Shown: positions 37,925 to 54,739, counted from the stretch's first letter. The stretch is DNA of 64,000 nt from Eriocheir sinensis (GCF_024679095.1 NW_026111763.1:124001-188000), one strand, 5' to 3'. The notes: generated by a model from the letters alone, not told the origin. Made by a program: numbers and translations.

Positions 37925-39240
37925 AAAAACACCACAGTAATTTTTGAGTTAAGGTCTGCACCTAAACCACTTACATAATTAATGTATATACAGATAATAT
38001 TAATAGGTAGAATATTATTTATGAACTTTATTTTCACCAGCACCGGCTGTAAACTGCGAGTGTTACTATATATCAATAAGTATTAATCATATTTTCATTC
38101 AGCCACTTTCCTTGATACAGATACCACTTGAACCTAACCGAACGTAATACTAACCTAACCGAACGTAATAGTAACCTAACTGAACGTAATACTAACTTAA
38201 CCGAACTTAATAGCAACCCAACTGAACTAAATGGTAACCTAACCGAGCATAATAGTAAATGAACCGGATCCGTAAAATGATGCGCCTAGCCAGTGGTGTC
38301 CGAAACTATTTCCTATTTTCAACAATAGAAGAATAGTCCTTGAATTTGATTTAAAAAAGCGTTTCCATGATTGTTGAAGGTTTGTAGAGAAGATGTATGA
38401 AGAGTTTGAGTTATTTGTTTTGGGAGAATGTGAATTTTATCATTTTATATATAGTTACACACAGTTTATAGCATGCGCCAGTTAAAATAAACATTAAAAT
38501 AGTATTCTATTGAATCATTGCATATGTATTATTATTTTGTTAATGATTCAGTTGCAGACCTAAACTTAATAATTAATCATTTCATGTACTAATTTAATGC
38601 TTGTATTGAATAAGTCAATCCAAACATGTAATCGAGATAGAAAAAACGAAAGATCAAGGCGACCACATCTACATGGTTAGGTCAGGTTAGGTTAGGTTAG
38701 GTTGCATGACTTACGTGTGAAGTAAAACGGCGTACGTTAAATATTTATGTAAAAATGAGCTACGAAATATAAAGAATTATATTGGTATAAGTGGGGGGAA
38801 AACATATCAGTCGTCCCCCGCCAATTCTCAGCTACAGCTATTATACTAAAAGTTGGAAGCTAGTGAGTTTGTGGTCAGTCTGTCTTTTAACCAAAATCAT
38901 GTGGTGAAGACTGTGAAGTCTATCTCATGAAGTAGTTCCCTGTTGTATGATTTTTGTACTTTGAGTTTTATGTAAAAGCTGTGTATTTATTTTACTTGAG
39001 CAGTGCTTACATAATCACAAATGGTTTAAATGGAATTTGGAGGCCTTCTCGTAGTAAAATGTTCTTGTATTTCTTTGCCCCCCCAAAATAATTATATATC
39101 TATTTCTTCTTCCAGTCATTGCTTCACAAATGGAATAATTGAAATTTTGAGAGCTTCCTGTGGTAACCATGATCATGTACTTAAAAAGAATGTAATTATT
39201 AATGTAATAACTTGCTTTTACTAAGGTTTTACGTATTCAC
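37925..39240. other. AT-rich DNA with telomere-like repeats
   Basis: No gene is seen. At 38140-38265 about six 20-bp units (taacctaaccgaacgtaata type) occur. At 38676-38703 the run ggttaggtcaggttagg and further ttagg units match the arthropod telomeric pentamer. The left part may be intron or tail of the Harbinger element. Confidence 0.6.
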
Positions 39241-39255
39241 AAATGAAAAAAATCT

Positions 39256-39785
39256 TGTACTTCCTTGAAAGCTGTAGTTTATTTGTTACTTGGTTTATGA
39301 TTACTATATTCTGGGTGGAAAGCTGTAGTTTATTTGTTACTTGGTTTATGATTACTATATTCTGGGTGCAAAGCTGTAGTTTATTTAATACTTGGTTTAT
39401 GATTACTATATTCTGGGTGGAAAGCTGTAGTTTATTTAATACTTGGTTTATGATTACTATATTCTGGGTGGAAAGCTGTAGTTTATTTAATACTTGGTTT
39501 ATGATTACTATATTCTGGGTGGAAAGCTGTAGTTTATTTAATACTTGGTTTATGATTACTATATTCTGGGTGGAAAGCTGTAGTTTATTTGTTACTTGGT
39601 TTATGATTACTATATTCTGGGTGGAAAGCTGTAGTTTATTTGTTACTTGGTTTATGATTACTATATTCTGGGTGGAAAGCTGTAGTTTATTTGTTACTTG
39701 GTTGTTTATGTTTCCTTTATTCCAGGTGGAAAGGTATACTTTTATTTGTTACTTATTTTCTGAAACAAAGTTCCAGGGTGGAAAA
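39256..39785. repeat. 51-bp tandem repeat, nine full units, open in one frame
   Basis: Units contain aaagctgtagtttattt, acttggtttatgattac and tatattctgggtgg, spaced exactly 51 bases from 39271 to 39679, with a diverged tenth. The unit is a multiple of three without a stop in one frame, so 185 codons are open from 39243 (ATG AAA AAA ATC). The peptide repeats ESCSLFVTWFMITIFWV, with V/N changes caused by gttact or aatact. A gene is possible but unlikely. Confidence 0.9.
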
Positions 39786-40237
39786 ACAACTTTATTGTGA
39801 ATTCAGTGTAATTTCTTTCTGGAGAATTGTGTTTACTGAGTGAATTGGTGACCAATCTGTTACTATTTGTGTCTTGCTTGAAGATATTCATCATTGGGTT
39901 CAAAGCTATGGTATTAACGTTCAATAGTCTATAACAAGATAGTAATTGTCAACCTATCTATTTTCATGAGATCATGGCATGACCACTGTAAAACATGCTT
40001 TTTTAAATTAGCTATATTACAAATTCAGTATATAATTACTCTTATATTCAATAAAGTAGAGGAATCCAGTTTTCAGCATCTTTTATAACTAAGCCAACAT
40101 ACTATGAAGTATGTGATGTAAAAAGTAGTACTCTCATAAGATTGTGATTTGATTATTAACTCTGCCAGTGACCAATGACTCCAAAGTGACCTAAGATTAC
40201 TCAGTGCTACTATCTAGGTACTGCCTAATGGTGCAAT
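39786..40237. other. AT-rich spacer, nothing recognised
   Basis: No repeat, open frame or element was identified. Confidence 0.5.
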
Positions 40238-40241
40238 AAGG

Positions 40242-40326
<85 letters not shown>

Positions 40327-40347
40327 TATATATATATATATATATAT

Positions 40348-40416
<69 letters not shown>
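40238..40416. repeat. (TA)n and (GATA)n tail next to a SINE
   Basis: TA dinucleotides to about 40350 with one gata interruption, then about 16 gata units. In the minus orientation this is the (TATC)n/(TA)n tail following the SINE at 40430. Confidence 0.95.
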
Positions 40417-40418
<2 letters not shown>

Positions 40419-40429
40419 TAAAACTGTCT

Positions 40430-40645
40430 GCCCTAGTGTCCCCCCCACTTTTGAAGACCAAATGACGCCCCAGTACCCCAACTGGGTGCCGGTGCAAATC
40501 TCCTCGTTAAACACAGAAATTAAATGAGGAAACTCTGAAAAATCTGAATTAAAGAGTGCTGACTGGGGGTATTGAACCAGGGACCTTCGACATACAAAAC
40601 CACATGTCTCTGTCAGTCGAGCCAATAAGGCGACGCCCAATCTCA
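40430..40645 (-). mobile_element. tRNA-derived SINE, second family
   Basis: On the minus strand a tRNA-like head (ttggctcgactgacagag, spacer, B box ggttcaatacc at 40578-40568) is followed by a body gtgctgac...ggggtactggggcgtc and ends at cactagggcagacag with a TATC tail. The B box fits GGTTCRANNCC exactly; the A box is weak. The body differs from the SINE at 53899. Confidence 0.65.
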
Positions 40646-40826
40646 ATTGAACCCACTCACAATTGCACACACAAAAAAATTCTGGTAAATTTTGATGTAC
40701 TTTGAATGAATTAGTTAATCATTATGTTGACGAACAGCTATGTTTTTTTTTCACCCATTTCACCCTAACCTTCTCAGAAAATTAAAAAAAATAGTGTCTA
40801 TCAATTATATAACAAAGCAACACACA

Positions 40827-41006
<180 letters not shown>

Positions 41007-41095
41007 AAGGTATAGATGTGTTTGATTTCCTCTTCCTTCTCCACCTAATGTCCTTGTAGAATATATTATGAAGGGTACTTTTTGCAACCCATTTG

Positions 41096-42854
<1,759 letters not shown>

Positions 42855-43230
42855 GACTGTACCACCACCCATTCCACCCACCCTTCCATCCCTCCCCTCC
42901 CTCCCTCTTCACCTCCCCTTGAAAAGCTCCATTAAATTTCTTTCTGTCCATTCCTCCATCCCCCGTAAGGAGAGTAAGAGGCAATTTCCCAACCATAAAT
43001 TCTCCCTTTGGTTGCACTGCCCGCCTGTATATCAATAGAGAAATTAATTACCACCATCAACCTTCACCTGGCCGCACCGAGTCTCTCTCCCACTCTCTCT
43101 CCCTCCCTCCCTCTCCCTCTCTTATAGCATTGCCGCGACTCTAAGCTTCCCCCGGCCCCGGCCGCGAGGTGTGTAATTATTATGGTATTGCTTTTTAATG
43201 GTTTAGTTCCGTTAGTGGGGGTTGTTTTGT

Positions 43231-46445
<3,215 letters not shown>

Positions 46446-46446
46446 C

Positions 46447-46450
46447 CTGA

Positions 46451-46492
<42 letters not shown>

Positions 46493-46511
46493 GCTACTAC
46501 TACTACTACTA
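46447..46511. repeat. (TAC)n microsatellite
   Basis: About 21 TAC triplets followed by T10. 46550-46800 is purine-rich. Confidence 0.95.
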
Positions 46512-46876
46512 TTTTTTTTTAATACGTACCCATATCGAGTGTCAAACAGATGAGCAGATATGAAGTAGAGGAGGAGAAGGAGTAGGAGGAGGAAGAAGAG
46601 GAGAAAGAGAGAAAGTAAGATAGACAATGACAACGACGAGGAGAACGAGGAGAAAGAGGAGAAGGGGAGAAGAGAAAAAAAGGAGGAAGAGAACTAAAAG
46701 CCAGATAAAAAAGGAGGAACACGACTAAGAGGAAGAGAAAAAAAGGAGGAGGACAAAGAGAAAACAGAAGAAAACGAAAACGAGATGAGGATGAGGACTG
46801 AGGAGTACTCTTACACATGTTTATTATTAGTAAAAAGAGTACTCAGGTAAAGACATACACAGGTGGGCTGGAGGGT

Positions 46877-47515
<639 letters not shown>

Positions 47516-48205
47516 CCACCTCCTCCTCCTCCTCTTGCTTCACTTCCTCTTCCTCCTCCTCCTCCTCCTGCTTCACTTCCTCCTCCTCCTCCTCCTGCTT
47601 CACTTCCTCCTCCTCCTCCTCCTGCTTCAATTCCTCCTCCTCCTCCTCCTGCTTCAATTCCTCCTCCTCCTCCTCCTGCTACACTTCCTCCTCCTCCTCC
47701 TCCTGCTTCACTTCCTCCTCCTCCTCCTCCTCCTACAAGTCCTCCTCCTCCTCCTCCTCCTCCAAATCCTCCTCCTCCTCCGCCTCCTGCTACACTTCCT
47801 CCTCCTCCTCCTGCTTCACTTCCTCCTCCTCCTCCTCCTGCTTCAATTCCTCCTCCTCCTCCTCCTCCTGCTTCAATTCCTCCTCCTCCTCCTCCTCCTT
47901 CTCCTGCTTCAATTCTTCCTCCTCCTCCTCCTCCTCCTCCTCCTCCTCCTCCTCCTGCTCCTCCTCCTCCTCCTCCTCCTCCTCCTCCTCCTCCTGCTTC
48001 AATTCCTCCTCCTCCTCCTCCTCCTTCTCCTGCTTCAATTCTTCCTCCTCCTCCTCTTCCTCCTGCTCTACTTCTTCCTCCTCCTCCTCCTGCTTCAATT
48101 CCTCCTCCTCCTCCACCTCCTCCTCCTTTTCCTGCTTCAATTCTTCTTCTTCCTCCTCCTCCTCCTCCTCCTCCTGCTCTACTTCTTCCTCCTCCTCCTC
48201 CACTT
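47516..48205. repeat. TCC-rich minisatellite
   Basis: Runs of tcc separated by tgcttcaattcc or tgctacacttcc, giving units of about 27-36 bases. Both strands stay open for long stretches (Leu-rich plus, Glu-rich minus), but stops occur in the minus frame left of 47790 and no other coding sign is present. Confidence 0.9.
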
Positions 48206-48640
48206 ACAATTAATATATACCTTCAACCTCAGCCCTCAACCCTCCCCTTCCCTCTTCATCCCCTTACCTTATCTCCCTTTTTTCGGAAGGATAGAATGTA
48301 ATATACCTTCAACCTCAGTCCCCATACCCCCCCTTCCCTTTTTCATCCCCTTACCTTACCTCCCTTTTTTCGTACGTACAGAAAGTATAAAAGAAAACGC
48401 ACGTGAATGATAACTTTCGGGTTCATAAAAGAGTAGGACATGAAATCTACTCTCCAAGAACAAAAATAAATGAATAAGCAACTAAATAAATACACAGATA
48501 AATAAGTGAGCTCTTGGAAAGGTCACGTACTCTCCCGCATCCCCAAGCGCTTGAACACGGAAAAAAAAACACTTGCCACTCGTGAATTAAGTATGACAAG
48601 TCTACCTGGAACTGATTATAATTAATGAGGGAACAAATAT

Positions 48641-48644
<4 letters not shown>
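48206..48644. other. Spacer with a two-copy repeat
   Basis: taccttcaacctcag and ccttaccttatctcccttttttcg recur about 85 bp apart (near 48217 and 48304). The rest is unremarkable. Confidence 0.55.

Positions 48645-48727
<83 letters not shown>
48645..48727. repeat. (GT)n microsatellite
   Basis: About 41 GT dinucleotides. Confidence 0.97.
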
Positions 48728-48731
<4 letters not shown>

Positions 48732-48782
48732 ATGAATGGTTCAAGATCACATACATTAATTAAAAACAGGAAAATAAAGCAA

Positions 48783-48905
48783 GCACAGCTGGCGCTACTA
48801 TAAAAATTGCCTGCGCCTATGACGGGCTTGGGCCAACAATCTGGACCCTGAAGAAAGCCTACCGGCGCTATAGGCAGGTATGTAAAAATAAATAAATAAA
48901 TAAAT
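48783..48905 (+). mobile_element. SINE 3' fragment with (AAAT)n tail
   Basis: ggcgctactataaaaattgc, cctgcgcctatgacgggctt and gcctaccggcgctataggca match the 3' part of the SINE at 53899. The tail is taaataaataaata. The tRNA head is missing. Confidence 0.75.
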
Positions 48906-49194
48906 AGATAAAAAAGACGAAAATGCTATGAAAAGAGGCTGAAAAATAAAAAATAAAAGGTTGCAAAGAAGATAATAATCAAAAGAAAATATAGATAAAG
49001 ATAATGTAATAAGAAAAGAAAATAAAATATCGTCAAAAAAAAGTTGTAAAGGAAAACAATAACTTAAAAAAATACAGTTGAAGAAAATGTAAAAAAAAAA
49101 AAGAAATACAAATATCGTAAAAAAAAAAATTGCAAAGGAGAATAATAACTGAAAAATTTTTTGAAAAAAAAAATAGAAATAAATATCGTCACAC

Positions 49195-50697
49195 ACACAT
49201 TTGATCTCATAGTTCTTTTTGCTATCCTGGTGTTTTTTCTTAACTAATCTAGATAGTTCGACGTACCGGCCCCTGAGATGTGTTTCCCATTCTTTATTTT
49301 CTGATAAATTCCTCTTTAACCCAATCTCGTGTTTTAGTCCACGAGTCATCCACTTAGATCATTGTTTTCTTTTCTAAGTGTTCGCTGTGGTATATGCTGT
49401 TCTTGCACTTCTACTATTACTCTAACTAAATTATTGTAAGACATTTCTACCTGGTTCTCCTGGCTCTCCAATCCGCAGTTCTGGCCTCATGAACTCCTAA
49501 ATTATCCCAGTTTACCCCTTCAAGATGTCTTCGAAGCCCCTCGTAGTTTGCTCTTCTAAAATCTGGCACTAACACTGGGTTTGGTCTGCGGGTTACCGCC
49601 CAGTCTAAGCTTAAATGAACTGTTCTGTGATCACTATTTCCTAACTCTCCGCCCACCTCCAACTCACGTAGCAAGTTCCCATTATTGGTTAGGACTAAGT
49701 CTAATATGTTATCTCCTCTGGTAGGCTCAGTAACTACCTGCTTAAGGAAATTATCTTGTATAACTTCAAGAAAGTCCTCGGCTTCCAGGTCACCCACTAG
49801 ATCTTCCCAGTCTATATTCCTATAATTAAAGTCCCCATTACGCAGACATTTCTACTCATACTGCCCTGCCAATCTCCTGTAGTAATATACTGTGTCCTGC
49901 CTGTTAAGGTTGGTGGCCTGTACATAACTCCTAGAGTTAGTTTTTCTTTCCTTTGTAAACGTCCACCCAAACTGATTCTGAATCCATGTTAGTTTTGACT
50001 GAGTTGTTAATCAAACATTTAAGTGAGTCTTTAACATATAGCGCAACCCACCTCCCTTTCTGCCCTTCTGTCTTTTGTGAAACATCTGATAACCTGTTAT
50101 TTCAAATTCTGATCTAAAATTTCTATTAGCAAAGTATCTATCCATGTCTCAGTGATCGCTATTATGTCAAAATTTTCTGAACAAGCTTCACCCCTTAGTA
50201 AGTCTATCTTGTTTCTGAGGCTCCTGCTGTTAGTATAGAAGATTCTAGCCTGTCCTCTGTTACTCCTCTAGAATTACTTCTAAGCTGCCTGGTTATATTA
50301 TGAGCTAGATGTCCCTCCCATTACTCCTCCCATTGCTCCCATTACTCCTCCCCTCGCCTATACTAAAAATCCTCAGGGTACCAAGTGCTCGCTCAAGGGA
50401 GTCTGAGAGAGCCTCAACACCCTTGAACGTCAAGTGTATCCTGTCACGGGCGTAGAGGGCGTCGTTGCCAAAGAAGAGGTCCCAATTGTCGACGAACAGC
50501 CACCCATTGCGCCTGCAGTGCTCAGCAAGTCTGCTGTTCACTGCTATCGCCCTGACAGCCATCCATCGCCAACGCCCCATTCTCCTTAAACGCTGAGAAG
50601 GTCCTTTGCTTGGATCCCCGCCACACGCCTCAATCCTGTCTGATATGGCCCACCCCTGCCTGGGAAACACACCAATATCCTGTTTTTTCCTGAGCAA
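49195..50697 (-). mobile_element. Second CR1-like family: esterase ORF end, endonuclease and RT start, decayed
   Basis: Minus-strand frames in order: 50697-50305 with an SGNH-hydrolase end (AVNSRLAEHCRRNGWLFVDN, then ARDRIHLTFKGVEALSDSL, the D-x-x-H block). Then broken endonuclease pieces (NSRSLRNKIDLLRG, ENFDIIAITETW near 50220-50150, and GDFNYRNIDWED near 49830). Then 49797-49447 with QVVTEPTRGDNILDLVLTNN and NSDHRTVHLSLDW (the S-D-H end of the APE domain). Then WMTRGLKHEIGLKRNLSENK near 49340. The RT itself is missing. Proteins resemble, but clearly differ from, the family at 60845. Many frameshifts. Confidence 0.75.
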
Positions 50698-50800
50698 AAA
50701 GGAGGAGGGAGGAGGAAGAGGAGGAGGAGGAGGAGGAGGAGAGAGGAGAGGGAGGGAGGAGGAAGAAGAGAGGGAAGAGGAGGAGGAGGAGAGGGAGCTT
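50698..50800. repeat. (GGA)n-rich tract
   Basis: ggaggagga units with agaggag variants at the 5' edge of the decayed LINE. Confidence 0.9.
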
Positions 50801-50802
50801 GT

Positions 50803-51940
50803 TGCTGCACTAACCAGTAAGTGTACCTGCTATGAGAGTCGTAACCTCATTCTCTAACTCTATGATCCTCTGATCATCCTTCTGAGTCTTTAACGCAGAA
50901 CCTACAAACGTCCTTGGAAAGAAAGTACTGCTTGGCCATGAAGGCCACACCCAGAACAACGCTTGAGGGACGTCATGGTGAAGATATATGAGGCAAGACG
51001 GAAACAATTAGGCGCGTTAAGACGATAACAAAGCACGCAGCTGCGGTGAGGTCGTCAGGTCAAAATGTATCTAGGAAAACAAACCAACATGTGTGTTCTA
51101 TGTAGCTGTGGGGCCATTGAATCACAGTGGAGAGGGTAGGAGAGGAAAAGAGGAGGAGGAGGAGAAGGTCAGGTTAGGAGAGAATGGGATTGTGTTGCGG
51201 AGAAAATTGGTTTAAAAAGGAAAGATAAATGATGGTATAGGAAAGTAATCGGAAATGCAGTCTCTCTCTCTCTGATGCTCATATTTTCTCATCCTTTATA
51301 GCTTTTTCCACGTTCTTATCTTATCAATATTGTTTGTGTATTATCCTCATCCAAACTGTTTCTGCTTTGTTTGTTGTATCACGCACGCTTATGCTTTTAT
51401 TCTCTCTCTCTCTCTCTCTCTCTCTCGGTAACGCTCACACACAAAAATATACCCAACAAAAGGCGCGATATGTGGTGCAAAATCTGGCAAATTAATCATG
51501 AGAACTGTAAAATTGAGGACAATGGAGGAACGATGGACGCCACTAACTGTTGTGATACTCAGGGCCGGACACAAACCGGCACTGTGTGTGTACACTCTAA
51601 AAGAAACACAACTCTCTTCGAGTCTAAACTGGGGCCGCAATCACTGTGTTCATAAGTGACATATTTGAATGGTTCACGGCCTCCTGACCTCTTTTTAATA
51701 TTTATTTTTTATTTTTTTCAAAGAAATTGATAAGAGAAACAGTAACACACTATCACTACTCTGTTGTCATTTCCTTCAATACAACACGAGCAATTCTTTC
51801 AATAAATTCTTCTTTTACCACCGAAAGTGTCAACAAAGAGTAACACCAACAAGCATAACATCTCCTAAAATTTTAAACAACCTTCTGAGGCGTCACAGCA
51901 CTTTCCCGAGAATTTAGTATTTCATCATTCTCTGTTACTA
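50803..51940. other. No gene seen; short CT tract
   Basis: Ordinary sequence. (CT)n at 51400-51426. The open frames at 51371-51655 show no recognisable domain. Confidence 0.5.
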
Positions 51941-53515
51941 CGACTTCACTCGTTACATTGCCGGGCAGAATCTCCTTGTTTTCTCTGTTCGTTCTACTAC
52001 CAGAGGTCCATCGCCATTCTCTGTAACATTATTACTTCCACCGATGTTTCCTTTGATGGTTTCATGAAGGTAGTTTTTCTTCCTTCTCTGTTACTACAAC
52101 TTCATTCGTTTCATTGCCGGGCAGAATCTCCTTTGTTTTCTGTTCGGTCAACTATCAGAGGTCCACCGCCATTTTCTGTAACATTCCTACTTCCACCGAT
52201 GTTTCCTTGGTGGTTTCATGTGAAGGTAGTTTTTCTTCTTTGTTACAACAACTTCATTCGTTTCATTGCCGGGCAGAATTCCATTATTTTCCTGTTCGGT
52301 CTATTATCAGAGGTCCATCGCCATTTTCTGTAACATTCCTACTCTCCACAGATGTTTCCTTGATGGTTTCATGTGAAGGTAGTTTTTCTTCTTTCTCTGT
52401 TACAACAACTTCATTCGTTTCATTGCCGGGCAGAATCTCCTTTGTTTTCTCTGTTCGTTGTACTAACAGAGGTCCTTCGCCATTTTATGAATCATTTTTA
52501 CTTCCTCCACAGATGTCATCGAAATGCTTTTCTGTGAAGGTAGTCTTTCTTCTTTCTGTTACAACAATTTCATTCTGTTTTATTGCTGGGCAGAATCTCC
52601 TTTGTTTTCTCTGTTCGTTCTATTTTCTGAGGTCCATCGCCATTTTCTGAAGCATTTTACTCTCCTCCACAGATGTCATCGAAATGCTTTCCTGTGAAGG
52701 TAGTCTTTCTTCTTTCTTTGTTACTATAATTTCATTCGTTTCATTGGATGGCAGAATCTCCTTTGTTTTCTCTGTCCGTTCTACTGTCAGAGGACCATCG
52801 CCATTTTCTGTTACATTCTTAGTCTCCACAGATGTCTCCTTAATGGTTTCCTGTGAAGGCAGTTTCTCTTCTTTTTCTGTTACTAACATTTCATTCGTTT
52901 TATTGCCGGGAAGAATCTCAATGGTTTTCTGTCCGTTCTACTTTCTGGCGTCCGTCGCTCTTATCCGTATCGTTCTTACTTTCCACACATGTTTCCCTAA
53001 TGGTTCCTCTAAAGGTAGTTTTTCTTCTTTCTCTGTTGCTAATAATTGATTCGTTTTATTGCCTGGCAGAATCTCCTTTGTTACCTCAGTGGCACTGGTA
53101 AGAGGCAGTACTGTTGCTTCCTTCTTTATAACAACTTCCTCGTGTATTTCATTACCCTCTTCGTCCGTGACCTTGTTCACGTCCACCGTCTGTGTTAGGG
53201 ACCCGTTGTGTGGAGTGGTTTGCGTCAGAGTTTTGCTCTCTGTGACAGATTTTTCGGCACTTTCTTTACCTTCCTCATCAATAACAACCTGTGTTTCCGT
53301 AATCTTTTGATACATTTCCGTTGGGCTGTAGGTCGTTTCTGTAGTCTTTTCAACGACTGTCTTATTGCCGGTTACATGCCCTGTTTCATCTCTATTATCA
53401 AAGACTTTCCTTTCCACGGTCTTGATACTGTCATTCGCGCCATTTTGCAAACTTGTGTTCATCTTCTTCAAGATCAGGCATTTGGGAAATTTTGAGTTCC
53501 CTCGTCATGTTTCTT
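51941..53515 (-). pseudogene. Decaying gene for a protein with 53-residue tandem repeats
   Basis: Minus-strand reading begins near 53515 (MTRELKISQMPDLEED). It shifts frame near 53470 into a unique region of about 130 residues (KTVERKVFDNRDETGHVTGN, TETQVVIDEEGKESAEK, NKVTDEEGNEIHEEVVIKKE). Eight repeats of about 159 bp follow down to 51945. The repeat peptide holds EILPGNETNE, VTEKEEKLPS, ETIKETSVE and NVTENGDGPLTVERTEK. It is acidic, rich in Glu, Thr and Lys, and has NET and NVT sequons. Two stretches remain open (53471-52938 and 52889-52620). The other repeats carry small indels that break the frame. It could be one large exon of a cytoskeletal or extracellular matrix protein. I do not recognise the family, and a signal peptide or membrane segment is not visible. 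Confidence 0.6.
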
Positions 53516-53579
53516 CCAAGGGTCAATTGGCCTTTGTCCTAGGTAGGGCACCTTTGTCCTTTGGGAGCCTGAGCTCACA

Positions 53580-53587
53580 CCTCGCCG

Positions 53588-53636
<49 letters not shown>

Positions 53637-53898
53637 CTAAAAACGGATCCTACGGCGGAGGAAGACCTTTTCTGCCCGTCGGCGTTCCCTGCCTGTCGGC
53701 GTTCTGAGGCCATTCTGTTTTCAATCCCTGAGCTGACGAAAGCTGTTTTCTGCCACGAAACCGTAATTATTTTTAATATCATCTCACAAGCAACAACTAT
53801 GAAGTTCTTCCTTGCTTGGACGCTCGTCATCATCCTGGGGATGATGGCCGGTCAGCCGGACAGCCGGTCAGCCGGTCAGCCAGCCGGCCAGCAGCTGG
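53580..53898 (+). repeat. Left arm of a large inverted repeat
   Basis: From cctcgccgtcg through a GT tract (53591-53636), ggatcctacggcggagg, the signal-peptide codons and gccggccagcagctgg, this arm is the reverse complement of 54261-54529 with a few mismatches and indels. Together the arms form a hairpin of about 270-320 bp. Confidence 0.9.
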
Positions 53899-53909
53899 GT
53901 AGGCGGTAG
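53799..53909 (+). CDS. Signal-peptide exon, left copy
   Basis: ATG at 53799 encodes MKFFLAWTLVIILGMMAGQP followed by a Ser/Gly/Gln/Pro stretch and a stop at 53909 inside the SINE. Residues 1-18 form a typical secretory signal peptide: one Lys, a hydrophobic core, small residues before the cut. The region upstream (about 150 bases with aatatcatctcacaagcaac) would be a 5' UTR. The reading after codon 33 runs into SINE sequence, so the original mature peptide is lost or lies in another exon. The identity of the secreted product is unknown. Confidence 0.45.
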   Translation: MKFFLAWTLVIILGMMAGQPDSRSAGQPAGQQLGRR

Positions 53910-54255
53910 GTGGTAGCGTACTGGGCTCACATTCACCGCGTGATGGACGACGCGGGTTCGAATCCCCACGCTACCACTCGGATTTTTCAGTCACCGCCGA
54001 GTGGCTTAAAACTACCCACATGCTGTCCTGAAGACCACCCATCAACCCGGACTCTAGAGGAAGCCGTCCAAGCGAATCAAGAACGAGTTCCGGGGGGCAG
54101 CATGAGCCAATGCAAGATGGCGCCACTATAAAATACTCGCCTGCGCCAGAACGGCTGGGCTGACCATCAGGCCCCACCTGGAAGAAGCCTTGGGCCGACC
54201 ATCAGGCCCCACTGGAAGATGCCTACCGGCGCAATAGGCAACAACGTAAAAAAAC
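53899..54255 (+). mobile_element. tRNA-derived SINE at the centre of the inverted repeat
   Basis: The head has an A box tagcgtactggg (53914-53925, one mismatch to consensus) and a perfect B box ggttcgaatcc (53955-53965) 30 bases later. The body follows: ccgagtggcttaaaactacc, gcgccactataaaatactcg, then an internal duplication of accatcaggccccac and gcctaccggcgcaataggca, ending in an A-rich tail (gtaaaaaaa). It is flanked by gccggccagcagctgg (53883-53898) and gccggccagctgctgg (54256-54271), a 16-base direct repeat with one mismatch, consistent with a target-site duplication. Confidence 0.85.
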
Positions 54256-54360
54256 GCCGGCCAGCTGCTGGCCGGCTGGCTGACTGGCTGACTGGCTGTC
54301 CGGTTGACTGGCCATCATCCCCAGGATGATGACGAGCGTCCAAGCAAGGAAGAACTTCAT
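54223..54360 (-). CDS. Signal-peptide exon, right copy
   Basis: The minus-strand ATG at 54360 encodes MKFFLAWTLVIILGMMASQP, the same signal peptide as the left arm with Gly18 changed to Ser, then Gln/Ser/Pro repeats. The frame runs through the A tail of the SINE to a stop near 54223. The two copies converge on the SINE. The conserved signal sequence suggests that at least one arm was once the first exon of a secreted peptide gene. Confidence 0.4.
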   Translation of the reverse strand: MKFFLAWTLVIILGMMASQPDSQSASQPAGQQLAGVFLRCCLLRR

Positions 54361-54529
54361 AGTTGTTGCTTGTGAGATGATATTAAAATAATTACGGTTT
54401 CGTGGCAGAAAACAGCTTTGTCAGCTCAGGGATTGAAAACAGAATGGCCTCTGAACGCTGACGGCAGGGAGAAAATCCTCGGTCTTCCTCTGCCGTAGGA
54501 TCCACACACACACACACACGACGGCGAGG
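54261..54529 (-). repeat. Right arm of the large inverted repeat
   Basis: Reverse complement of 53580-53898. The CA tract here is shorter than the GT tract of the left arm, and a few bases differ (gcggagg versus gcagagg; ctgacgaaag versus ctgacaaag). Confidence 0.9.
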
Positions 54530-54530
54530 A

Positions 54531-54533
<3 letters not shown>

Positions 54534-54594
<61 letters not shown>

Positions 54595-54664
54595 AAGGAT
54601 GCGAGGTTCAGGGTCCGGTACAAGGATGCTTATCGTCACTTCACTTGAGCTTTCCCTTTCCCTT

Positions 54665-54735
<71 letters not shown>
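54534..54735. repeat. (GT)n and (TA)n microsatellites
   Basis: GT tract at 54534-54592 and TA tract at 54667-54735. Confidence 0.97.

Positions 54736-54739
<4 letters not shown>

Noticed and set aside
47790..48203. Glu-rich frame with LKQE motifs on the minus strand
   Set aside because: It is explained by TCC repeats, stops appear on continuing left, and there is no start context or flanking coding sequence.
48798..49349. A 183-codon minus-strand frame as one protein
   Set aside because: Only the first 50 codons resemble a LINE protein. The remainder is A/T-rich low-complexity sequence translated as Phe/Leu/Ser.
53914..53965. A functional tRNA gene
   Set aside because: A and B boxes are present, but the acceptor and anticodon stems do not pair as a tRNA and the sequence continues into a SINE body with an A-rich tail.
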